Shown one piece after another: positions 35,860-43,899 of a stretch of 64,000 bases of DNA. Source of the stretch: Taudactylus pleione (taxonomy: Eukaryota > Chordata > Amphibia > Anura > Myobatrachidae); the NCBI GenBank assembly GCA_031769625.1, contig JAUIMM010000644.1, positions 62,001 through 126,000 on the forward strand. The letters are read 5' to 3'. Each line of letters opens with the position of its first letter. The stretch's first letter is position 1. The notes under the pieces were generated by a model. It worked only from the letters and a program-made list of their open reading frames with translations. It ran no database searches and was not told where the DNA came from. A program made the position numbers and the translations under genes.

Positions 35860-38800
35860 ATGCGCCCTCCTGGGGCATGGAAAGGGAAGAGTCCCCTACG
35901 GAAGGGGTCTCAAGCCCAGCGGGTGAAGAAAAAAGAGGAGCCGCACCTGAGTACCCCGGTGAGGAATCGGGCTGAAGCTTTCAGCCAGCCGGGGGTGCGG
36001 GAGCCGGAGAAGCATGTTGTCGGGAGCGCGGCTGCTGTGGAGCAACAGCGGCCGCGAGCGGGACCCCCCGAACTGTCCGTGGAGGCTCCCCGCGGTGATG
36101 TAACCGTGGGTAGAGCGGAGGCGAGTGGTGCCGGTGCTCCACCGGATAGTGAAGAGGGGGGGACCGAGGACCCGATGTTTTTGGCCGTTGAGGAGGAAGG
36201 GGAGGCTTCCCTGGGCTCCGATGAAGAAGACTATGTAGCACAGCTGTGCTTGGAAGAAGCCGTGGCAGAGGCGAAGAGGTTAAACACAAAAATCTCTTAT
36301 ATTAAAAAAAAGAGGAATAAAGCGCATACGTGGGAGAAACCCAGGCTGAGAGGAGAACTGGTGGAGCTGCAGGATACCCTTGACCGGGTGAAAGAAAGAA
36401 TCAGGCTGCTGAGACAGGCGAGCCAGTGTCCGGAGGATCCCAGCGGCTTTCCAGCTAATCCAGCACTGGAGGGGTTAACCCCGACTCAGCCATCGGAGAA
36501 TCCATTACTGACTGCCATTAAAATAATGGAAGAAACTGAAAAGTTACCTGAAAGGGTTAGTGGAGTTCCCGGTGACATGGCGGGAGTTCCGAGGCAGAGT
36601 GGTGACGTAGCGGAGGACCTGTCAATCAGGAATGATGACGCTGCAGGGATCCCTGTGAGCGGTGGTGGAATTCCTGGCGTGCCTGTCTCCAGCGGTGGTA
36701 TGCCTGTCTCGGGAGGAGGAGGAATTTCCTGTATCCAAGGTCCTGACGGCAGTGAGAGAATGGAGTGTTCAGCTGGAGCCAGGAGCCTGGAGCCGGAGAC
36801 GGAGGAAGGCATCGCGGTGAAGCGGCAAGGAGCTGGGATCCCGGTGAGTAGTGGTGACGGGATCCCTGGTGTATTCGTCTCCAGCAGTACTGCAGCAAAA
36901 TCGGGAGAGGCAGAGCTTCCAGGCATCGGGGACTCTGTCTGCAGCGATGGAAAGAGTACCTCAGCTGGAGCCGGGAGTCGGGAGCCAGAGACAGCGAAGG
37001 GCGGCGCAGTGAATCGGCAGGTAGGTGGAGGAGTGGGGGACCCCCGGGGTGCGGCGGAGGACTTTGCGCGTTCGGTAGAGAGTGTCCCCGCCTCGCTGGG
37101 GGATGTCTCCCAGGGTCCGGACACCTCTGCCGAAACGCTGGTAGGTAGGCAAGGGCGCCCGGTGCGGACCGGGGAAGGACGGACGAGTAGGGCGCAGAGG
37201 GGTGAGGAGGCTGTACCCCCTATTGGGCCGGCGGATTCTGTGTGTACCTCAGGACCCGGGGCGGCTACGGGGGCAGCTGAGGACGCATCAAAGGAGGGCA
37301 CGGAAGTAGCGGTGTCCAGGAAGAGAGGTGTCTTGGCACAGGGTATGCTGTCACTGGAAAAAGAACGGTTGCAGCCAAAAGAAAGAGCCTTATTAAATAT
37401 CATGTATGGGGAACTGGAGACTCCTGCAAGAGTGAAGGCAGCATTAGAGCTGATTAATAAAGAACAAGCAAGGAAGATGATTGGTGGCAAAGGTGTTAAT
37501 GAAGGAGCATCAGTCTCTGGGATTCATGACTCTGGCAATGGACAGAAGGTGAATGGTAATGATTTGGGAAATGAACAAAATATTAATAAAAATAAAGTTT
37601 CTTATGCTGGTGCATTGGCAGGGGGGAGGAGTGAGGCACGAAAGTTTTTTTCAAGAACTGAACATGATACTGGTGTTAAGAGGCGTAATGTGATACAGTT
37701 TAAGTGGGAGGGGGAGGAGGAGGTACCAAGCAAAGAACATTTTTTGACCATGTTGTTTTCTCTGGGTGTATCAGCTGTAGATTTATTTGCATGCATACAT
37801 CCTATTAGATCTAAAGACTTTGATGTAAGTTTCCAATCAAACTATGGAATGCAGAGACTGTGGAGCAAATGGTCATCTGCCAAAGGAAATAAGCCATATG
37901 ATGACTACAGTGCAAAATTAATGTCTAGGCAGGATGTGGTCAAATTGACTGTGCTGGTTCGAAATGAATCTATACCAGAAAATGACATTAAGTATTGGCT
38001 CTCTAGGCACTGTGAGGTGTTATCGGGACTGGTAAAAGTTGATTACACCAAGGGGGTGTGGGGTGGGGCTTATACCATACAGGTAAGACTGTTAAGTACT
38101 GCGTTTGGTATGAACCACTTGCCCTCTGCCACCTACATTGGGAGGGACAGAATACAGGTCTTCTATCAGGGCCAGCCAAAGACCTGTTTTAGGTGTGGGG
38201 ATACGCGGCATTTGAGTGGGGATTGTGGAGTGATTAAATGTACATTATGTGGAGGAATGGGGCATACATCGAGAATGTGCAATAGAGTGAGGTGCAATTT
38301 GTGTGGACAAGAGGGACACCCATATAGTAGGTGTCCGGAGGCTGATGTGAGGGAGAAGGATGATTCAGGGGAGGAGGAGGAGGGAAGAGGTAGAAAGGAG
38401 AGAGGTTCAGTAGAGGTGCAAGAGGAGCATGTGACAAGGTGGAGAGTGGCAGAGGAAAGGAAAGAGGTGGAAAATAGAGAGGATGGATTCCAAAAGGTTA
38501 AAAATAAAAATAAAAAAAAGAGGAAAGGAGGGGAGGAGTTAATATTGGTAAACAGATTTGATGCGCTTACCACAGATGAAGAAGAAGATGGGGAGATAAT
38601 GAGGCAAAGGGGGGAGTTGGTGTTTGCCCCTAGAGTAGCAAGAAGGAGGGCGGCAAGGAAAAAGGATAGGGAAGGAGAATCAGGATCCAGTAAGAGAAGG
38701 AAGGAGGAGAAGGGGGAAATGGGCCAAGGGAAGGAGGGGAAAACCATAGAAGATCCACAGGATTTAGAGTGGGACGAAATGGGGACAGAACTACAGGGGG

Positions 38801-39039
38801 ATATAAGAAGGAGGAGAAGTTGGGTGGAGGAGAAGGAAGGGGAGGATGCACCTCCTCAAAATGAGGGCGAAATGGAGGTAATTGGGATTGATCCATCTGT
38901 GGAAGTTCCACAGGGGTCTGTAATTCCCAAACCTCCGGATCCGGGAGGAAGGGGAGTGGTGGTGTGTATTGGTGATGGAGATGGTGGTGGGGCTAGGGTG
39001 GAGGGTGTGGGGGAGGGGGATCCCCCTGGGCAGAAGTAA
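35860..39039 (+). CDS. ORF1: LINE element 2 ORF1: CCHC zinc-knuckle RNA-binding protein (1059 aa)
   Basis: Counterpart of the element 1 ORF1 and the likely RNA-packaging protein. The start is the first ATG in the element (A at -3). In order: a basic N-terminus, an acidic patch, a charged helical and probably coiled-coil segment (about 128-190, LEEAVAEAKRLNTK onward), a Gly/Pro/Val-rich linker with an internal duplication (about 261-388), the conserved domain from NVIQFKW (610), and three CX2CX4HX4C knuckles at 776-825. The knuckle block is 50 residues in both elements, and the preceding domain is 166 versus 167 residues. The charged tail keeps NRF at 898, LEWD at 969 and KPPDP at 1024. Base composition shifts from GC-rich in the 5' half to A-rich later, with runs such as eight A's near 38511. 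Outside the shared domain, similarity to element 1 is hard to find by eye. Confidence 0.93.
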   Translation: MRPPGAWKGKSPLRKGSQAQRVKKKEEPHLSTPVRNRAEAFSQPGVREPEKHVVGSAAAVEQQRPRAGPPELSVEAPRGDVTVGRAEASGAGAPPDSEEGGTEDPMFLAVEEEGEASLGSDEEDYVAQLCLEEAVAEAKRLNTKISYIKKKRNKAHTWEKPRLRGELVELQDTLDRVKERIRLLRQASQCPEDPSGFPANPALEGLTPTQPSENPLLTAIKIMEETEKLPERVSGVPGDMAGVPRQSGDVAEDLSIRNDDAAGIPVSGGGIPGVPVSSGGMPVSGGGGISCIQGPDGSERMECSAGARSLEPETEEGIAVKRQGAGIPVSSGDGIPGVFVSSSTAAKSGEAELPGIGDSVCSDGKSTSAGAGSREPETAKGGAVNRQVGGGVGDPRGAAEDFARSVESVPASLGDVSQGPDTSAETLVGRQGRPVRTGEGRTSRAQRGEEAVPPIGPADSVCTSGPGAATGAAEDASKEGTEVAVSRKRGVLAQGMLSLEKERLQPKERALLNIMYGELETPARVKAALELINKEQARKMIGGKGVNEGASVSGIHDSGNGQKVNGNDLGNEQNINKNKVSYAGALAGGRSEARKFFSRTEHDTGVKRRNVIQFKWEGEEEVPSKEHFLTMLFSLGVSAVDLFACIHPIRSKDFDVSFQSNYGMQRLWSKWSSAKGNKPYDDYSAKLMSRQDVVKLTVLVRNESIPENDIKYWLSRHCEVLSGLVKVDYTKGVWGGAYTIQVRLLSTAFGMNHLPSATYIGRDRIQVFYQGQPKTCFRCGDTRHLSGDCGVIKCTLCGGMGHTSRMCNRVRCNLCGQEGHPYSRCPEADVREKDDSGEEEEGRGRKERGSVEVQEEHVTRWRVAEERKEVENREDGFQKVKNKNKKKRKGGEELILVNRFDALTTDEEEDGEIMRQRGELVFAPRVARRRAARKKDREGESGSSKRRKEEKGEMGQGKEGKTIEDPQDLEWDEMGTELQGDIRRRRSWVEEKEGEDAPPQNEGEMEVIGIDPSVEVPQGSVIPKPPDPGGRGVVVCIGDGDGGGARVEGVGEGDPPGQK
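36642..37020 (+). repeat. Internal duplication (about 190 bp) in element 2 ORF1
   Basis: Two degenerate copies of an about 64-codon unit lie in tandem. Each starts with a GIPVS/GIPGV-type stretch and ends in a SAGA.S.EPET..G.AV.RQ block. The TCAGCTGGAGCC landmark occurs at 36769 and 36961, 192 bp apart. The frame is kept. Element 1 has unrelated low-complexity sequence in this part of ORF1. Confidence 0.75.
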
Positions 39040-39081
39040 GGAGAAGGTAAGGTTGGTTCTGCTTTTCTATAACCTAGAAAT
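39040..39081 (+). promoter_or_regulatory. ORF1-ORF2 junction of element 2 with conserved pre-ORF2 motif
   Basis: Forty-two bases separate the ORF1 TAA (39037-39039) from the ORF2 ATG (39082), again in the same frame. A further in-frame TAA lies at 39070-39072, exactly 12 nt before the ATG as in element 1. The stretch 39067-39084 reads CTATAACCTAGAAATATG, nearly identical to 8189-8206. Its conservation between otherwise diverged elements suggests function; the mechanism is unknown. Confidence 0.65.
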
Positions 39082-42000
39082 ATGGATCCCCAACCCATAC
39101 GATGTGCCACGATTAATGTGGCTTCCGTTATTTCCGACCGAGCTCGTTTTATGGCCTTTGATTTTTTCAACACGATTGAGGTTGATTTTTTGTTTTTGCA
39201 GGAGACAAGGATAAGTAAGTTGGATGCCCTCCATAGGATTAAGAGGGAGTGGAAGAGGGGTCCATCTTACTGGTCTCTTGCGGCCGAGCCGTACGGTGGG
39301 GTGGCAGTACTTTTTACTGATATGGTAACCATACACAAGGTTATAGAGTTACAAGTGGGCAGGTGTATCATTTTGGATATTTCTCTGAGGGGGCATGACC
39401 TGAGATTGATTAACATCTATGGCCCGCAGTCAGCATGGGATAGAAAGTGCCTCTTTAGAGAAATAAAACCATTTCTCTTCACGGCCCAACAAGTTGTCTT
39501 TGGTGGTGATTTTAACACCGTCATTCGGCCTAAAGACAGGGGAGGCTCAAAGACAACATTGAGCTATGATTCAAATTATTTAGTAGGGATGATTAGAGAG
39601 GCTGGTCTGGTGGATGTGCATGTTCGCCATTACCCAGACCTCACGGGTTACACATATTATTGCGGTAGTCGTAGGTCAAGGATAGATAGATTTTTTGTTA
39701 AGGAAACTCTGAAGACCTTGCCTCCAGAGGTAAGGTTGGTGGAGTTTTCGGATCACTGTTTTCTGAGTGTTACCTTGAATGTAGCACAATCCCTTCAGAA
39801 AGGCAGGGGTATGTGGCGCCTTAACTCGGACCTCCTACAGGAGGAGGGAGTTAGACAATCCTTTAGAGAGTTCTTTCAGGCACAGGAAACATTGTTGGAG
39901 GCAGGATGGAGTAGATCAGAGTGGTGGGAGGAGGTCAAGAAAAGAACTCGGAGTTTCTTTAAACGATCAGTAGCAAAAAAGAACTTGGTAAATAGCAACA
40001 TCTACTATTTTTTGAGAAAGAAATTGGATCTCTTGATTTCTGAGGAGGGAAATAGTGGGGAAATTTCCCGGGTAAAAGCTCAGATGAAAGAATTTCAGTA
40101 TAACCGGTTGGCATCTTTGGTTCTGGAGAGGGATTACGGGACTTACCACTCGCCTGATCCCTATCAGAGCTGTAGGATGACAGCTGAGGCAAGAGAGATC
40201 AGGGGACTGCGTGATAACCAGGGTACTCTCCAAGAGACAAAGGAGGGTATTTTGGGTGTCATTGTAGATTATTACTCTGACCTTTTATCTGAGAAATTAC
40301 TTATCAGAGAAAGGATGGAGGTCTTTCTGAGGGGAACACCTGGACTCAGGAGGCCTGATGTCCCCTTTGATTGTTTGGAGAGTGATATAGGGGTGGAGGA
40401 GGTCAGGAGAGCAATTGACGGGCTTTCTGGGAAAAAATCTCCAGGTCCGGATGGTTTAACATCTGAGTTTTATAAGACCTTTTCGGATATTCTGGCCCCT
40501 CGTCTGGTAGAAGTTTTCAATGAGTGTCTTGGTGAAGAATGTCTTCCCCCTTCTATGAGGACATCTGCTCTTATATTACTCTCCAAAAGAAAGGACCCTC
40601 TGAGTGTTGAGAACTGGCGCCCCATAGCTCTTCTTAACACTGATAGGAAGATTTTGGCAAAAATAATTTTTAACAGAATGGCTGAATTTACGGAATTGCT
40701 TCTTTCAGCTTCTCAGCATTGCACTGTGAAGGGCCGTAGTACTTTTAGTGCTGTCCTTGGTGTCCGGGAGGTCATTGAGCGGTGTCGTGCTGAGAAGTGG
40801 GGAAAGTATTTGTTGGCACTGGATCAGTCAAAGGCTTTTGACAGAGTCAACCATGAGTACCTATGGGCGGTACTGGAGTGGTATGGATTTCCAGAGAGGG
40901 TGGTGAATTGGCTGAAAACAATATATAAAAAGGCCGAAAGCTTCCCACTTGTGAATGGTTGGGTGGGTGAAGCTTTCAGTGTGGGTTCTGGGGTTCGTCA
41001 GGGTTGCCCCCTGAGCCCCCTTCTGTACGTGTTTGCTATTGACCCCTTTATAAGGAGGTTGGAGTATGATACGGTGGGAGGGGTGCAGCTGGGTCCGGGG
41101 CCTGCACTGAAGGTTGTAGCCTATGCTGATGATGTCACGGTGTTTCTGTCTGAAGAGGCAGAGGCATGGCAGGTGGAAGAACTTATCAGGTTGTATTCTG
41201 AGGCTTCATGCTCCAGGATAAACCAGGAGAAGTGTGAAGCTTTTTGGATGGGGGAGGAAGGGGCAGAATTTGACCTTCCGGACAGCCTCCCCCGGGCCAG
41301 TGCGCAGATAAAAATTCTAGGAATATTTTTCAATCATGGTGATTATGGCACCCTAAATTGGGAGAAGAAGCTGGAAATAGCAACCAGGAAGGTATCTGTA
41401 TGGAGAAGGTGGAAATCTTCTTATAGGGAAAGGGTTGACTTATGTAAAACCCACCTGATCCCGGTGTTTCTGTACATTAGCTATGTCTGTTTTTTGCCTC
41501 AATCTATGTGGTCTAGGTTAAATTCACTGTTTTTCCTGATGTTTTGGGGAAACAGGATGAATATTATCAAAAGGGGAATCACCTACAAATTGAGAGAAGA
41601 AGGAGGCCAGAGTATGGTCAATCCAGTTGTTTTCTTTGTAACAACGTTTTGTAAATTAAACATTGGGAGTCTGTTTTTGGAGACTCCCCCTCAATGGGTA
41701 GAAGGCTTCGGGGGATGGGTGTTTCCCTTCCTCAATGAATGGATGGAAGGGGGTCGGATTAAGACATTCCGAGTTAGGCGAGGATACCTCCCGATCTACG
41801 TTATCCTGTGCCTGAAAGTTATGAGGCGGTGGAGCTTGGGGGTCGGTGATGTAAGAAGCTCAGCCAGGAGGGAGATGGGGTTGAGGATTCTGCAGACCTA
41901 CTTCTATGTTCCGCTGGCCCTAAAGGATTGCCCGGGTGAGGTGTGTTCGGAGGGATTAGCTCTGATTAACTCTCAGAGGATCCCTTTGAAGTTTAGGGAC

Positions 42001-42459
42001 ATAGCCTGGCTCTCCTTCCATGGAAGGCTCTATGTTAGGGGTAACCTTAAAGTAAGAAGTGCCGATGATCGTGGTTGTCCACGGGAGGAGTGTCTAGGGG
42101 AGGAGGAGACTATGGACCACTTCTTCTGTAAGTGTCCCTATAACATAGGGGTTTATAAGAGGGTTTCAAGGCGCCTTCGTATTCCTTGCCTTTCGGGGCT
42201 GAGTTACCCTGAATGGGCTTATGGTGCATTCAAGGGATTTGGAAGGTTTGATTTGTGCACAATTTTTTTAGTCAGCTTAGCGGTCCGTTATAGCACATGG
42301 AATGCACGGTGTCGATTGGCCATGGGGGGTAAAGTCCTTCCCTGGATATCAGTAGTTGGGGAAATTCTGCACGAGGTAAAGCGGATGATGGAAATGGATA
42401 AAGGAAGGATGGATGCCGTCAGCTGGTCACGTTTGTGGCGCCATCTGAGGCCCCCTTGA
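39082..42459 (+). CDS. ORF2: LINE element 2 ORF2: APE endonuclease-reverse transcriptase (1125 aa)
   Basis: Endonuclease and reverse transcriptase for target-primed insertion. Key residues sit at the same numbers as in element 1: endonuclease N12, E41, Y113, D143/N145, D202 and D224-H225; reverse transcriptase SPGPDG at 453, motif A D581 (LDQSKAFDRV), RQGCPLSPLL from 639 and YADD at 681-684; C-terminal CX4CX8HX4C at 999-1018. The two proteins have identical length, with no sign of indels between these landmarks, and end alike (WRHLRPP versus WRHLKPP). A at -3 and G at +4 support the start. No inactivating change is visible, so the enzyme may be functional. It shares its satellite target position with element 1, which makes the endonuclease the prime candidate for choosing the site. 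Confidence 0.96.
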   Translation: MDPQPIRCATINVASVISDRARFMAFDFFNTIEVDFLFLQETRISKLDALHRIKREWKRGPSYWSLAAEPYGGVAVLFTDMVTIHKVIELQVGRCIILDISLRGHDLRLINIYGPQSAWDRKCLFREIKPFLFTAQQVVFGGDFNTVIRPKDRGGSKTTLSYDSNYLVGMIREAGLVDVHVRHYPDLTGYTYYCGSRRSRIDRFFVKETLKTLPPEVRLVEFSDHCFLSVTLNVAQSLQKGRGMWRLNSDLLQEEGVRQSFREFFQAQETLLEAGWSRSEWWEEVKKRTRSFFKRSVAKKNLVNSNIYYFLRKKLDLLISEEGNSGEISRVKAQMKEFQYNRLASLVLERDYGTYHSPDPYQSCRMTAEAREIRGLRDNQGTLQETKEGILGVIVDYYSDLLSEKLLIRERMEVFLRGTPGLRRPDVPFDCLESDIGVEEVRRAIDGLSGKKSPGPDGLTSEFYKTFSDILAPRLVEVFNECLGEECLPPSMRTSALILLSKRKDPLSVENWRPIALLNTDRKILAKIIFNRMAEFTELLLSASQHCTVKGRSTFSAVLGVREVIERCRAEKWGKYLLALDQSKAFDRVNHEYLWAVLEWYGFPERVVNWLKTIYKKAESFPLVNGWVGEAFSVGSGVRQGCPLSPLLYVFAIDPFIRRLEYDTVGGVQLGPGPALKVVAYADDVTVFLSEEAEAWQVEELIRLYSEASCSRINQEKCEAFWMGEEGAEFDLPDSLPRASAQIKILGIFFNHGDYGTLNWEKKLEIATRKVSVWRRWKSSYRERVDLCKTHLIPVFLYISYVCFLPQSMWSRLNSLFFLMFWGNRMNIIKRGITYKLREEGGQSMVNPVVFFVTTFCKLNIGSLFLETPPQWVEGFGGWVFPFLNEWMEGGRIKTFRVRRGYLPIYVILCLKVMRRWSLGVGDVRSSARREMGLRILQTYFYVPLALKDCPGEVCSEGLALINSQRIPLKFRDIAWLSFHGRLYVRGNLKVRSADDRGCPREECLGEEETMDHFFCKCPYNIGVYKRVSRRLRIPCLSGLSYPEWAYGAFKGFGRFDLCTIFLVSLAVRYSTWNARCRLAMGGKVLPWISVVGEILHEVKRMMEMDKGRMDAVSWSRLWRHLRPP

Positions 42460-42596
42460 ATGGGTAGCAGAAATTCGGTCCAGAGTCCATTGTAGCTGGT
42501 GTTTACCCTTTCCTGTCCTTCACCTAGTATATAGAAATTACAGAGAAATGCTTTACATATACCTGGATAACTAGTATTACCTTCTCGCTGCTTGGG

Positions 42597-42716
42597 TAGG
42601 TGGTGGAGTGTGAGAATTGCGAAGTGTGGTGTGTGAGGTGTGGGGAGGGAGGGTTTTGAGGTTGCTGGGGTATGTAGTGGGGGGAGGGGTAGGTGGTGGA
42701 TAGGGTTTGGTGGTGT
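42597..42716 (+). promoter_or_regulatory. G-rich, potentially quadruplex-forming tract in element 2 3' UTR
   Basis: The sense strand has repeated G runs, notably GGGGAGGGAGGG at 42642-42653, GGGG at 42667-42670 and GGGGGGAGGGG near 42679-42689, followed by GGTGGTGG and GGG. G-rich, quadruplex-forming 3' UTR segments are known in mammalian L1. Element 1 has only weaker G/T-rich sequence at the corresponding place. Confidence 0.6.
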
Positions 42717-42847
42717 TCCTTGTAAATGCTCCAATTGATAAGGGAGTTGTTAGTATGGATTAAATACAAATATTGGCTTAGAATGTATAATATGTAAAAT
42801 ATTGTAAATATGGTTTTATATATTTTTTATATGGTGGCAATTTCTGT

Positions 42848-42853
42848 AATAAA
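42848..42853 (+). terminator. AATAAA polyadenylation signal of element 2
   Basis: AATAAA lies at the extreme 3' end of the element, in the block conserved with element 1. It is followed by CAC and a short overlap with satellite sequence. Confidence 0.7.
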
Positions 42854-43899
42854 CACAGACCAAGACCCACAAATGTGATGTGAAATGGTTTTTCTCCCAT
42901 GTTGCGTTTAAGAGAAAACAGCAAATGCACGTTTTAGGCCAAAATGCTTTGAAAGCAATGGAAACAACAAAAGCGCATACTTTGTGATATCTCCTCTTGT
43001 AGCAAACACAGACAGCTCAAAATTTCACTGGATGTGTTGAAGACCAAGACCCACAAATGTGATGTGAAATGGTTTTTCTCCCATGTTGCGTTTAAGAGAA
43101 AACAGCAAATGCACGTTTTAGGCCAAAATGCTTTGAAAGCAATGGAAACAACAAAAGAGCATACTTTGTGTTATCTCCTCTTGTAGCAAACACAGACAGC
43201 TCAAAATTTCACTGGATGTGTTGAAGACCAAAACCCACAAATGTGATGTGAAATGGTTTTTCTCCCATGTTGCATTTAAGAGAAAACAGCAAATGCAAGT
43301 TTTAGGCCAAAATGCATTGAAAGCAATGGAAATAACAAAAGCGCATACTTTGTGATATCTCCTCTTGTAGCAAACACAGACAGCTCAAAATTTCACTGGA
43401 TGTGTTGAAGACCAAGACCCACAAATGTGATGTGAAATGGTTTTTCTCCCATGTTGCGTTTAAGAGAAAACAGCAAATGCACGTTTTAGGCCAAAATGCT
43501 TTGAAAGCAATGGAAACAACAAAAGCGCATACTTTGTGATATCTCCTCTTGTAGCAAACACAGACAGCTCAAAATTTCACTGGATGTGTTGAAGACCAAG
43601 ACCCACAAATGTGATGTGAAATGGTTTTTCTCCCATGTTGCTTTTAAGAGAAAACAGCAAATGCAAGTTTTAGGCCAAAATGCATTGAAAGCAATGGAAA
43701 TAACAAAAGTCCATACTTTGTGATATCTCCTCTTGTAGCAAACACAGACAGCTCAAAATTGCACTGGATGTGTTGAAGACCAAGACCCACAAATGTGATG
43801 TGAAATGGTTTTTCTCCCATGTTGCGTTTAAGAGAAAACAGCAAATGCACGTTTTAGGCCAAAATGCATTGAAAGCAATGAAAACAACAAAAGTGCATA

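Larger units (their letters stand above)
35766..42857 (+). mobile_element. LINE element 2, full-length Tx1/L1-like non-LTR retrotransposon
   Basis: A second complete element of about 7092 bp, same orientation and architecture as element 1 but a different family: ORF1 is strongly diverged, and ORF2 is about three-quarters identical by eye. The left flank ends GGATGTGCTGAA (monomers read GGATGTGTTGAA) and the right flank starts GACCAAGACCCAC. The insertion therefore appears blunt, with neither target duplication nor loss. If the C at 35761 belongs to the element, up to five target bases were lost instead. No stops or frameshifts interrupt the ORFs. The left flank is satellite subfamily A and the right flank subfamily B. 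Confidence 0.96.
42460..42857 (+). other. 3' UTR of LINE element 2
   Basis: These 398 noncoding bases contain a strongly G-rich stretch (about 42597-42716), then an AT-rich end. The terminal part (about 42826-42853) aligns with the end of element 1, with one gap, up to AATAAA. Satellite DNA resumes 4 nt after AATAAA, and there is no poly(A) tail. Confidence 0.8.

Noticed and set aside
36486..37490. 334-aa ORF on the minus strand
   Set aside because: It lies antisense to the GC-rich low-complexity part of element 2 ORF1, is Ser/Pro-rich and has no recognisable domain. It is a shadow of the sense gene.
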